DNA of 64,000 nucleotides from Carya illinoinensis. Its lineage: Eukaryota > Streptophyta > Magnoliopsida > Fagales > Juglandaceae. Location: NCBI RefSeq assembly GCF_018687715.1, contig NC_056753.1:8145001-8209000 (forward strand), in the 5' to 3' direction. Positions 23,629-35,235 of the stretch are shown piece after piece. The notes below the pieces were generated by a model. That model searched no databases. It worked only from the letters and a program-made list of their open reading frames with translations, and was not told the DNA's origin. The translations under genes and the position numbers were made by a program. How positions within the stretch are numbered: the stretch's first letter is position 1; every line of letters starts with the position of its first letter.

Positions 23629-26600
23629 TTACCATTGATTTGGAAAGGCTTCTCGGTAATTTGCATCTTCACCTGATGTAAGCTCTCTTACTGTTGCATC
23701 CTTCACTCTCGTATTCAAAAGCCTCTCAGCTAACCTATCTTTCGATGTAACTTTCTTACGCAGCATGGACGACAGTGTTTCCTTTTTGTTTCTGGCTGAG
23801 GATGTCTCACTGTTAGTCACCTCCATATCTTGTCCAATAGCTTCAGATCTTGACGTTGATGCCAATGCAGCATCCCTTAGAACAGCTGCGTTGTGCTCCC
23901 TGATTTTGGCAAGCTTTGCGCGCTTCATTGACTCTTTATCAATTTCTCTCTTCTTTGTTACCTCTTTCTCTCTCTCACGAACATTCTTCACAGCTTGTTT
24001 TGCTAACTGCTCAACTAAATCAATCCTTGAATCAAGAATTATCTCATCTTTTAAAGAGTTCTGATTGAGTGGTTTTCCCTCATCATCTCGGGGTACAATA
24101 GGTCCATGAAACGGGCAAACTCTCAAATCTTTTCTCTGACAAACTCCCCCTTTCCTCAAAGGAGCACGGCATGGTTGAATTTCCATCGGCTCCTCTTTGT
24201 AAAGAGTTGCATGAACATTTAATTCTGCAATTTTCTCAGCTGGAATAACTGCATTATAGTCCACCCTCCCCCAGTGACTCTCAAGCTCCAATCCCCGCTG
24301 GTTAGCCAAAACCTCCCTGCTTGAACCCCAGTTATCCAAGAAAGAGCCCCACTTCATCACTGGAGCTTCAGCCATAAGCTTACCCTTCAAAGGGTTTGAA
24401 TCGGTTTCGTCATCTTCACGATTGAGCATTTCATTGTCATTACAATCTCTGTTACTGCTTTCAGGAGTTCTATTTTTCAACTCACTAGATGTTGACGCCA
24501 TGGAAATATCTTCATTTTGCTTATCAGGCACAGCAGACTTCCCATTCTCAAGTGATCCAATCTTACCCTCCTCCCAGAAATCTTCATCTTCTTCATCATG
24601 ATTTGCAGTCGTCACAAGAGCACAACCTGACTCTTCACACTTCTTCTTCACCGATATGAGATTATTTCGGATGTCGATTAACTCCTTCAAAACAGAATCT
24701 CTGAACCTGTTGTCTGCTACTTCAACCCTTACAAGAACGGAAATCCATTCTTGGACTGAAACCAAATGCTTTGTCGCTAAAAGCTTGTATAGCTCCCTTA
24801 ATGCATCAAAAACCACTTTATTTTCACTGTTTTCACGAACCTTTCCCCCTTCTTTTAAAGTATTGAGACGTATTTGCAGCAGTTCAGATGAACGAAACTC
24901 CACAAAATCTTCATCGTCCAAAGGACCTGGTGGCATGAATTCCTCTTTTGTACAGACAATGTCTAAACACTCCCCAATCTCATCTATCGTTAACTTTATT
25001 TCTTCCTTTATTGATGAGAAATTCTCCTTCAACATTTCAAATTTGTTTAGTAAGATCTCTTTTGACCTCCTTTCCCTTTCACTTCTCTCCTGCTGAATCC
25101 GTGCTGCATGTGCCTGTAGATTAGGAAATTGAAACTTGAGGGTGTTTTTAAGGTAGTCAAATCCTAATCTGAGCTGCCTGTAATGAACCCCAAAGGAAGT
25201 GTTCCACTTCTCCAAGAATTCGATTGCCTTCGACCGCAAAACAGATGCCACGGCTGGTGGAGCAGGAAGAGGCAGATTTCTTCTGAACCCAACACTCAAA
25301 CTCAGTAACTGATCCAAATTCTCAACAAGGACGGTTCTGAAAAGCTTCGACCGCATGAAGAGTTCATCAATTATGAGAAGCGTGAGGTACCTTACCTGCA
25401 ACAAATTGAGTGAAGATCAAATCTTTTGTCTACCAAAGCCTACTCTCACAGAAGCAATATTTATGAACATTTTAAGGGCGGCAAACTCAAAGAAATAATA
25501 AAGAAACAAATAACTGCCAGCCCAAAACAATCATAGAACTAAATTGTTCCAGAAAATGAGAAAAGCGAAGGTTGGGTGGGTGAATACTTGATTATTTCTG
25601 CCACGAATGAAAAATACCCATACCCCTAATTATAGCGTGATCAAGGGCACCTCAAGTAAATCATACCTCAGAAGAAAAGACTTGACTCTTCAACCAATCT
25701 ACCTAAATGAAAAAAGTTGTTTAATCTACCTAAAATTAAGATAAAATCTTAAGGCTAATATCTTCTGTACGTTCTGTGTACAATGCTGAAAAAATTTTGA
25801 GGTCTCAAGTTCATAACCATATGACCAGTAGTCTTAGAACAGATGTCACCCACCGGGTGAGCCTAATATTAAAAATCACTCTAAAGGAAAGGAGGATACA
25901 CGTCTTTATCTTAAGGCTAATATCTTCTGTCAGTTCTGTGTACAATGCTGCAAGAATTTTACGGTCTCAAGTTCATAACCATATCACCAGAAGTCTTAGA
26001 ACGGCAACCTACCAAACAGTTTTCATATAGCAAAAAAGTCACAGTAGTTAAGTACAAAACCGATCGAGGCTCCACATCTTCTTACTTCATTGCCTGCTAT
26101 GTGTGACGATAAATCTGAGCATTCTCCATGTCCTTTCCAACTTTCTCCTGATTTTCAATCTGTCTCTCACTTTAGCGTTTCTAAGCTCTCACAATATTTA
26201 TTGCTCCCCTTATATTTTATGATGATCGTATGGGACAACAAGTGATACCACAGAATTTCTATCCCCGGTACACAAACAAATATGAGTGTCTCAATGCTCA
26301 GCAAAAATTGCATCTAAAATCTACAAATCAACTGACAGAAACCATAAAGAATGCTTCTTGGCGGGGGAAATATGGAGCAAAATAATAAGTAGATAATTAC
26401 AATCCATTACGTTTTAAAAATCAACCAAGAGAATTAACATAAATTTATACGACTCCACTTTATTTTCTTCCCTCTAGTGTAGCCGCTGAAAGGAAAATTA
26501 AAGTCTTGTGGAGTTTCTCTATGTTGCCGAAAATTATTGAGAATATGAGTCAAAATGGACGAAATAGTAAAAATGGAACAAAAAATAAGCATACCAACAA

Positions 26601-27109
26601 GCAGATACCAGGCTGTGTTGACTTGAAGGATTAATGACAATTTTCTCAACCCAGTCTTCTCAGCAACAAAATATAAAGGTTAGAAAGCAAACCGAAACAC
26701 AATTCGATGCAAATTCTTGTTCTGCGAATTCAAGTTCCAAACCGAATCTAATTCATATATAAAGCATATTATCGCCAAAAAAAAGAAAAGAATAAAACCC
26801 TGAAAACATATCCACTGGAAATCATTGCTAGATAAGAAGGAACACATAAAAGAAATAACTTTCAATAAAAACAATGAACCGAATAAATTAAACAATGAGT
26901 CAGAAAAAAATAAGGACCTGAGAGTGATCGCGCTTCATGAGGGCCATAAGGGTACGGGCAGCGAGTCGGAGCTCGGAATCCGAATATCGAACGACCGATT
27001 TGATAGCCTTGAGGAGTCGGGGGTCAACCTCCGGAGCCGTGGAGTTCGTCGCCTTCTCTATCAAAACCCTAACCTTCCCTTCGTCTTCTCTCTTCTCCAT
27101 TGCTGCCAT
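23629..27109 (-). CDS. UVSSA: UV-stimulated scaffold protein A (UVSSA) homologue
   Basis: Two exons, 27109-26918 and 25395-23629, with a GT/AG phase-0 intron of 1522 bp, give 652 residues. The N-terminal ENTH/VHS-like helical domain runs from about residue 15 to 165 across the intron (VDPRLLKAIKSVVRYSD, then VRYLTLLIIDELFMRS). A coiled-coil/charged section (QQERSERERRSKEI) and an acidic patch with aromatic residues near residues 329-340 (EEDEDFWEEG) follow. The C-terminal DUF2043 zinc-binding region (PCRAPLRKGGVCQ, then VCPFHGPIVPRDDEGKP) is at about 474-505. In animals UVSSA binds stalled RNA polymerase II and brings in TFIIH for transcription-coupled repair; the plant protein has the same architecture. 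The start is the first ATG in frame (27107-27109), with a second ATG three codons on. It is a nuclear protein with no signal peptide. Confidence 0.92.
25747..26003. repeat. Direct duplication (two units of about 93 bp) in the UVSSA intron
   Basis: Copies at about 25747-25840 and 25910-26003 share CTTAAGGCTAATATCTTCTG, TTCTGTGTACAATGCTG and CAAGTTCATAACCATAT with a handful of differences. They are separated by about 70 bp of unrelated sequence. Confidence 0.85.
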
Positions 27110-27300
27110 TAATCCCAACCAGTCTGAAATAGGAAGGATGGATCATGGAATTCTCAATTTGATTTGAAAATCCCTAATTTATAATATGTAGGGACGTAGA
27201 GCCGAAAAGGCCCAAGTATGGCGGTTTGACAGAATGGGCCCAGAAAAGCAGAGATGGGCCTTTCCAAGCCAACCCAATCCGATATCGAGAATATTTTGTA
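27110..27300 (-). promoter_or_regulatory. UVSSA promoter with three site II (TGGGCC) motifs
   Basis: GGCCCA at 27209-27214, TGGGCCCA at 27235-27242 and TGGGCC at 27255-27260 lie 100-155 bp upstream of the start codon. Clusters of this TCP-binding site II element are typical of plant housekeeping and cell-cycle gene promoters. No TATA box stands out. Confidence 0.55.
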
Positions 27301-27439
27301 CCCGAAGAGCCTCTGCGGGGGAGTGGGACGCATATCGCCGTATTCAGTCCACAATTTTTGCAAAGGTAGTAATTTGGGAACAGTTTCTAAACTATTTTCC
27401 GCTCACAAATTGTATCTTTACAAATAAATCATCCCAGTT

Positions 27440-28080
27440 ATCATATGGAGGGGATAAAACCCTCCGGCCTAGTGGGCCGAGCTCAATGGGAAATAAGAGG
27501 CTCATCCCAAATCCAAGAGGTCCATTCAACCCAGCCAAGAGACCTACGAGTTGGTAAAAGTGGTGATTGAAGAAAAACTCGTGAGGGAAAATGAAGAAGT
27601 ATTGACAGAGTTGACAAGAGCTGACACACATAGACCTGATATCTCAGGCATTATGAGCTGCGGCTGTTGGAAGGTGTGCGGGAGAAGCAACCGCCACCCA
27701 TGTCCTAGGGGGGAAAAATTAGGCGTCGTCAGCATTGGCTGAGAGGTCACTGACATATCAGTCAGAGACCAACGCCGCATTAATTATTATTATTTTATAC
27801 GCCATGTCGCATTAAATGCTTCAGGCAGCCAGAGCATGAAAGTGATGGGACTACCTCCTGACAACAAGTGCAAATTGCTCTCCCCACACCTCGTATAAAA
27901 GCTGACCACAAGGCACATTCAGACTTACGCAAAAATTCTATTGGCAATACCATTAAAGAAAACTGACTTAGGCATCGAAGGGTCTCTAGACCACCTCGAG
28001 CATCCTTTGAATTTGTGTTTGTGCAGGAGAGGGAGCCAACCCCCGGTTGTCTGTGGAGACCTAGCTGAGCATGCGAAACA
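27440..28080 (+). mobile_element. Ty3/Gypsy LTR remnant
   Basis: The segment has a TATAAAAG box near 27894 and, downstream, CTGACTTAGGCATCGAAGG-like sequence, a common feature of the transcribed part of Gypsy LTRs. It is followed directly by an integrase tail instead of a primer-binding site, so an internal deletion has joined LTR to pol end. Exact ends are not resolved. Confidence 0.5.
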
Positions 28081-28526
28081 CATCCAAAATAGTGAAGACC
28101 CATACAAGAGAGACCCCCTTCACCCTTACCTACAACCATGGGGCTATCTTGCCTGTGGAAATAGGGATGCCCACATATCGTGTTCAACACTTCGATCAAA
28201 AAGCCAACGACACAAAGGTAGAAGGAGAACTTGACCTTTTGGAAGAAAGAAGGTTGGAGGCAGAGATAAAGACAGTGGCCCATAGGAGGAAGGTGGAGCA
28301 TAGCTTCAATCGGCGAGTTCAACCTTGGCCCTTTAAAGTAAGGGATCTGGTACTTAGGCAGACCGGGGTGATGACTCAGGCTGAAGGAAAGCTTGGTCCA
28401 CGATGGGAAGGGCCCTATGTAGTCACGATCAGTGGTCGCCCAGGATCCTACTGATTCAAGGATGCGCAAGGAAAGGAACTACTACACCCTTGGAACGCAG
28501 AGCATATACGAAAGTTTTTTAGTTGA
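28081..28526 (+). pseudogene. Ty3/Gypsy pol, integrase C-terminal fragment
   Basis: The frame reads TPFTLTYNHGAILPVEIGMP, a long charged helix with LDLLEERRLEAEIKTVAHRR, then FKVRDLVLR and GKLGPRWEGPYVV, the usual C-terminal integrase end. An in-frame TGA at 28452-28454 interrupts it just before the last block (HPWNAEHIRKFFS), which ends at 28526. Only the last part of pol is present; no reverse transcriptase is found nearby. Confidence 0.85.
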
Positions 28527-29512
28527 AAACGAAAGAGATTGTAAAATGATGTACTGAATCAAGTGAAATATTAATGAAGCCTTTTGTTTTCTCATTTGTC
28601 TCAATTCTTTCTATTTGGTCTTACATTTTTCAAAAAAAGGACAAGCCGACGAGAAGACTAGGGCAGTCAAGTATTGTGTCTCCAGTCTACGAGGGCAGAT
28701 GAGAAGAACCACAGGACAACATCTTTTGATGGGCCCCAAGGCGGACCAAGTCTTAAGAATCAATTACAAGATTAAGAACCACGAAGATCAAGAGAGCAAT
28801 GCAAGAATTGGTGCAATCCAATTGGGATCAAGCTAACAAGAGCCCAACACTCATGACGGGCTTGAAAGAAGGAGAACCAGTTTTGCTCCACTTGATCTAA
28901 GCTATGGAAGACACGACTTGGGCTATTATTATGGAAGGCCATGGATTTATTTATTTCATTAAAAGAGCTTAATTTATTAGTCAAATGAATTAATCAAGAA
29001 TAATTGGGCTTCGGGGATGTCTAGCCCACACGTCTTATTTCTAATAAACTAGGGTTTTGGGGAATGTCTTGTATTTTGGTCAAGGGTTTATTTGGAAAGT
29101 TATAATTTTATGTCTCACTAGGGTTTCAGAAGTTACTGTAGCGCGGCGTATGACACTGTTCACGCTACAGTACCCGAGGTATTGTTTACTTAGGGTTTTT
29201 AGGGATTGTCTATTTAAACCACTTGTAATCTCATTTGAGAGGCAGACTATATGGAATTGTCATTGAGAGTTGAGTTATCTCCTCTTGTTCTTCTTGAACT
29301 TCTGAACTTATCAAAGGTAAATCAAAACCCTTGTGGCGTTCTTCTTTTGTAATCTAGGTTCTTGAGACGGGTTCTTCAATGGGTCTAGATTTTGATATAA
29401 TCTAGGTTCTTTGAACGAGTTCTCATCGGGTCTAGATTCTCCATGCATATACCTGAGTTTGGCTTTCTTGGGGTTGTTTTTCCAGTATTGTTGTTGGGTC
29501 TCAAAGCAAGTC
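28527..29512 (+). mobile_element. LTR-retroelement remnant (post-pol and LTR-like)
   Basis: Non-coding sequence after the Gypsy pol end, followed by an LTR-like part with CTATTTAAACC (about 29211) and the leader-like TTCTTGAACTTCTGAAC (about 29291). This host sequence was later hit by the solo LTR at 29513; it continues at 32974 after one copy of the AAGTC duplication. Confidence 0.5.
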
Positions 29513-30172
29513 TGTGACGCCCCCAAATTCCGTATGGGATCGGACGGACATTTGAAGCGTCGAGACATGCAACACAAGGTTACTTGCCCCCGTTCATGAC
29601 ATATAAGATACAATGTTCCTAACATGCATCTAACATTATGTAATATTCGCAGCGGATAATTTTTTTCTTTAGCAATACTATGCACCAAATTGAAAATATC
29701 CCAAATGCTTAAAACATACTTCATACATAAAGACCCATTGAATAGATCACAACACTAGTCCAAAATGGTTATGATCCAAAAAGTAATAGAGATGCAACTC
29801 CATTGTACAAGTAGTAATTTACGTTAACTACTATATTAACATTGACGTCGCACCGTCGCTTAGTCAACTGTGTCTAGTTGATCAGCTCTTGATTCTCCTT
29901 CAAGTCCTGTAACAAGATCTACCATTCAGGGGGAATGGTAGTTGGGACTACCAAAGTGAAATTTGATTACAAATCTCAGTAAGTTAACAAAAAACTTCCA
30001 CACAAGCAAATGATGCATGGATGACAGTAAAAGCATAAATGCATAATCAAATTCATAAGTAATTAAAGCATAGCTTGGCGTACAACATAACATAATTGAC
30101 ATAACTTAAATTGAAACATGAACTGAACTTGACTTGACATGAACTTGATCTGAAACTTGACTTAACATGAAA

Positions 30173-30600
30173 AATACATACTCCACAGTTGTTGTGGTCC
30201 CATGTATTCTACGTGTAAATACATACTTCACAGTTGTTGTGGCCCCATGTATTCTACACAAACTTGACTTAACATGAAAAATACATACTCCACAATTGTT
30301 GTGGCTCCATGTATTCTACGTGTAAATACATACTCCACAGTTGTTGTGGCCCCATGTATTCTACGGAAACTTGACTTAACATGAAAAATACATACTCTAC
30401 AGTTGTTGTGGCCCCATGTATTCTACGTGTAAATACATACTCCACAGTTGTTGTGGCCCCATGTATTCTACGGAAACTTATTCTTTAATTGGTTAAATAC
30501 ATACTCCACAGTTGTTGTGGCCTCGTGTATTCTACATGTCACAATTGCTGTGTCTCACGTAGTGTATGCGTCACAATTGCTGTGACCCCATACATAAGTA
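30173..30600. repeat. Higher-order tandem repeat with hairpin units
   Basis: About seven units, each built on CATACTCCACAGTTGTTGTG followed by GCCCCATGTATTCTAC, alternate between about 45 bp and about 61 bp. The longer ones add AACTTGACTTAACATGAA, making a dimer of about 106 bp. Each unit contains the inverted repeat CCACA...TGTGG. The array decays at its right end into shorter CACAATTGCTGTG units. Confidence 0.9.
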
Positions 30601-32449
30601 ATCAAGATAAAACGTGACTGGAATACGAAATGATTGAAGCCCTGACGTAACATAACGTGACTTGAACATAACTTGAAATACATGACCAACTTGAGATAGA
30701 AACATTTCGTAACATGGCATAACATATAATAGACAATATATTTAACATGATATACTTGCAATGTACAGTAATACATGACAGAATATATTATGTAACAGAT
30801 AAAAATTTATGACAGAATAAATTCTGTATAATAGACAATTACGTGATAACTTGGCATGGCATGACATATATGATAACATACATACATACACTGTAGTTCC
30901 TTTACTTAGCACACATACACAGTAGACTGCTAGTAAGTTAAAAGCTAACTTACCTCGATCTCCGCGTTTCTTATAAAACTTCAAGTGCGATCACGAGGAA
31001 CTATAATTAGTGATTCTAAAAGTTAGAACTAAATCACTAATAATTTGAAATATGGAAAATACTAACTTAAAGAGTAAAATTTTCATTTCACTCTCTACAT
31101 GTGGGAAAATGACCGTTTTACCCATAATTTAAGGATTTTTCATACTAACTCCAAAAGCTTCCATAATTTACATTATTCATGTAAATTTTGTCCTAAACTT
31201 AAATATCAATTCAGAAAAATTTAAAACAAAACACAACTATGAAAAACACACTATGGCCGAAACCTCCATAGGCCATTTCCCTTGATTTTTGTTGCAATTC
31301 CTTCCAACTTCAAAACTCATGCTTAAACCAAAATTTTGCAACAAACATCTTCCAATCCTAAGTTCAAAACCATACTTAAAACATCCATTTAGAAAAACTA
31401 ATAATCAACACCAAACTTTTTTTGTAAAAAGATCCAAGTACTTGAATCACAAGTTTTGACCTTAAATCAAAACATCTCCAAGAATTTCAAAAAATCAAAT
31501 CTTACTTCTAACATATTCATAATATCATCCTAACATCAACCATGCTTTAAATCATCAAACTAAAGTCACCAAAATCACAAAATAACATTTGGAGTTTTTA
31601 GTTTTACACTTAGTCCAAAAACAGAAACTTTTTCCTCAACTAGTTTTGATAAATCTCTTGATCTATGACTTATAAATATATGATCTTCAAACCAAACCAT
31701 CACATGGTTTAAAAAGATGTCCTAAAATATATATAAGCTTCTAATTCAAGATCACATGGTTAGAAATTAACCAAAACATAAATTTAGCCAAGAATATCCA
31801 CACTTTGACTTATCTGAATATCTCTTTGCATAAAATTTCATATCTTTGAAACTAACATCAAATATCTTCAAAATAATAATATAACATGTATATAAGATGC
31901 TTAGGATCTTCCAATAAAATTATCAAAGTCATTAGAATATGTTTAGACCACCAAAGAGTTAAACTTTCTCAAAACAGAAACTGTTTTTCTTCTTCCAGTT
32001 TCTAAGTTTCTAAATCTAAGAAAATTTTTCATCAAAACCTTTAATCATGCAAAAATCCTCAACCAATAGTCATATATACATGTTAACAATACTCTATAAA
32101 ATTTTCGGACCAATATCTATCCATTAGCTTGGTCAAAAACTACAAACTATAACATATTCTCCAGTTTATCTCTCAGAATGACCTTTCTATAGTTTATATA
32201 ATATGTGACTGACCAAATGACCTTCAAATGGGACAAATAAAATATTCATGTAAACTAGACTAAAAAAAGAATAACTTATATGAAGGAGACTTTATGATAA
32301 AACACTTACAAAAACTTCGAAATGGGCATGCAAAAGAACTCCTAAAAGCTATCCGAGAGAGTGTGTTTGATATTCTTTTAATGAAAAGTATAAATGAAAA
32401 TAATTTCGTGGGGAGAGGTGGCTGGAGATACTTATAGATGAGATATGGA

Positions 32450-32692
32450 AGAGATGAGACTGGAGTGAGAGTTAAGTGTAGGACTCTTTTATCTGAAGTG
32501 AGAGTTAAGTGTAGGACTCTCTTACCCGGAGTGAGAGTGGAGTGTAGGACTCTCTTACCTAATAATATCTACAAAAATCAATTCAAGATATTTTTACCCA
32601 ATAATATCCATGAAATTAGTTTAAAATATTTTTATCTAATAATATCCACAAAATTAGTTTAAGATATTTTTATCCAATAATATCTACAGTTT
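32450..32692. repeat. Two short tandem arrays near the end of the solo LTR
   Basis: First, three units of about 36-37 bp carrying GTGAGAGTTAAGTGTAGGAC (32450-32560). Next to it, three units of about 42 bp carrying TAATAATATC and AGATATTTTTA blocks (32564-32692). Confidence 0.85.
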
Positions 32693-32973
32693 TGAACAGA
32701 CGTTTTGTCCGAAAATATGAAAAAATGTTATTGCGCCATAAGACCTTAAATAACCCTCTGAGTCTAATGGCACAAACCATAATACATTTTGACACTTCTA
32801 ACTATCTTCAATAATAAAAAATACACTTCTGATACTATAGTAAATAATAACACTAATTATGTAGTTAGACAAAAACCTATACGATTAATGGATTCGTGAA
32901 AACTTATGGGGTCTTCACGAAGTTCCTAAAGTTAATAGAAATTTTACAATTAAATTTCTAGCGGGTTGTTACA

Positions 32974-33151
32974 AAGTCTATTGGGTTTCACATCATCTTT
33001 ACTAGCTAATGCTGGGTATACATACTCGTGCCATAAATGCTACCAGTGGGTCTCCTTCGAGAACGAGCCTTTGGAGTTAACTAGCCTTCAAACTCCACAA
33101 CTGCCATGCAGAGGATACTTTCGAGAACGAGTCAATGGGCTTGGCAACTAA
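32974..33151. mobile_element. Continuation of the older LTR-element remnant
   Basis: Short stretch between the solo LTR and the Athila-type element. It carries on the sequence interrupted at 29512 (GGGTCT before, TATTGGGTTTCAC after). Confidence 0.5.
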
Positions 33152-34962
33152 TGAAGTGTTAGAAATGCATAATTAAATTGCTTTAGTGAGAGATTTATTA
33201 CATCAAATAACGGCTGAACACTTAATTATGCATCAAATTTTAATAGTTAATGGAAAATTTATTGATGATAATATTTTACATATCAAAGTCTCATATTTGC
33301 CATTGAAATAATTAAACTATAATATCATGTTTATATGTTGTAGGGCATTTATGGAAGGAAAGAAAGAGTGGGGCGGCAGTTTTATATGCATGTGGGACCT
33401 ATGAGGAAATAGAAGAATTGATTATGGGTTTGGTGGAAACCAATCTATAATGGGAACCAATCAGGAAAAAAGAACAAACATGGGCAACACGAACGTGGCC
33501 TCACGGAAACAACAACAACAACGTTCCTCAGCTCGTACCACAGCATCAACTCATGCACAACAGCTAGTCTCGCAAGAATAGAGCACATGCCACTGAACTA
33601 GGACGATTCAAGCGGAAAGGAATACACTGGGACTTTTTTTTCATTGATCAAGCGGGACCCCAAAACGCAGGGGATCATGCACGGACAAAAAAGAGGGGAT
33701 TTTGATTTTATTCATTTTTTTTTCTTGTTTTATTTGTTGGAGTGGAGGCCGAGGAAGCTCTCTGGAGCTCTCTCGTTTTTAGATTTTTCTTTCTAGTTTT
33801 TAGTTTTAGTTTTGGTTGGAGAACAGAGGGCCGGAAGTCTTTACTTTTGTTTTTACATTTCGGTTAGGAGGGACGGACGAAACTCTCTCTCTCGTTTTTA
33901 GTTTATTTATTTTTTCGTTTTCTCACCTTTATTTCTTAGTTGTTTCCAGATTAGTTTCATTCGGCTATTTTTTTTTTTTTTTGGATTGATTGTTCTTACT
34001 TTGCTAGGTTGTTGGAAAACAAGAGGCTCTGGCTCGATTTTTTTCTTCTTTTCTGGTTCTTGTAGACTTTATCTTTTTGGCTTTATTGTTGCTTCTATTT
34101 TTGATTTCGGGCGGCTTGTTTTATTTATTCGACTGCATTTATTTTCATACAACAATTTGAAATGTTAGGCTTCATCATTTTTGAGCGTTTTACTAATTTA
34201 GAAATAATAGGCTAGATTTTGGGCTTGGGATTCAATGAGTAACCTATGACTGTTTTGGGGTGGATTTTCTTCAATGGTATGTGATTTCAATGATTAACTT
34301 GTTGGATGATATTTCAGTTTACATCTAGAAATGATTGAAGTTCTTTGTGGTTGGTTTAGATTAGTTGTAGATGTAAAGAGACAATTGATACTTGAACAAG
34401 TAACAAGACTTTGATGGCTTTCTTTCATTATTTTACAATTGCTATATAATCTGTCAAGTAGTTTTATTAGGCTAAGAATTGTAGTTCATTGCTATATTAT
34501 CCGACCATGACTTTTAGAAATGTGAGCATGGTTGAGAGAAGATGAAAAGAGAAGTAAATACATCGCCAAATCAATGGGTGAAAATTGTATCCCAAGTGTT
34601 TGTTTTATTATTTCTTACAAGTTTAATTCATTTGCTACACACTTGCTCTAAAACCTCTTAGTTTTGGTAAATTTAGAATCATAGATTTACCTTTATTTTC
34701 AGTTTAATTCATGCTTGAACTTCCGAAACAGCCACTAATCATACTCTTAATTCAGTCCACATTTCCTTAGTAAATAGTCCCCATTTCAGTTCAAGACTTT
34801 CTTCTTTTCGAAATTTCTTGTCACCATAAATGTTAATATTTTATCTTGTGATTATAAAAGGTTTGTTTAATTCCCATTGTCCCTGTGAATTCGATCTTGG
34901 AATTTATCCTTGTATTACTTTGATAGCTTCTACGCTTGGAAGACGAAATTATAAGCTAATCA
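33152..34962 (+). repeat. 5' LTR of the Athila-type element
   Basis: Starts TGAAGTGTTAGAAATGC and ends near GCTAATCA, a few bases before the primer-binding site. Matches the 3' LTR in the first kilobase and in the last 55 bases. It contains about 80 bp (around 33595-33680) that the 3' LTR lacks. Confidence 0.85.
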
Positions 34963-34968
34963 AGTTTT

Positions 34969-34986
34969 TGGCGCCGTTGTTGGGGA
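34969..34986 (+). other. Primer-binding site, tRNA-Asp type
   Basis: TGGCGCCGTTGTTGGGGA matches the reverse complement of the plant tRNA-Asp 3' end at 16 of 18 positions, as I recall that tRNA. It lies a few bases after the 5' LTR, the expected spacing. Confidence 0.85.
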
Positions 34987-35235
34987 TAACTGGTGTTTCT
35001 CAGAGCATTCTCCTTTCCCTAAGAGGACGTTTGTGGGGTTGTGAAGAGGGTGACATCTGATTTTTTTTTTTTGCCCTTTTTTCTATTTATTTTTCATTGT
35101 CTTTGATTTCCTGCCTTTGTTTGTATGACTAGTTGGACTAGAGACCACACATCTCGACTGTTTAGGACATAATCGTTGACATCTTTTAACTCTGCATCAC
35201 ATTCTCTTGAATCATCATTTTACATTAATAGCATC

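Larger units (their letters stand above)
29513..32973. mobile_element. Solo LTR, 3461 bp, with 5-bp target duplication
   Basis: Starts TGTGACGCCCCC and ends GGGTTGTTACA. It is flanked by AAGTC on both sides (29508-29512 and 32974-32978). There is no internal coding region, primer-binding site or second LTR copy, so it is read as a solo LTR left by recombination between two LTRs of one element. The 5-bp duplication and TG...CA ends fit Ty3/Gypsy. Orientation is uncertain. Two internal tandem-repeat arrays are listed separately. Confidence 0.82.

Noticed and set aside
24656..25096. 146-codon plus-strand frame antisense to UVSSA
   Set aside because: A shadow frame of the long UVSSA exon, rich in Ser/Phe as expected from antisense of Lys/Glu codons.
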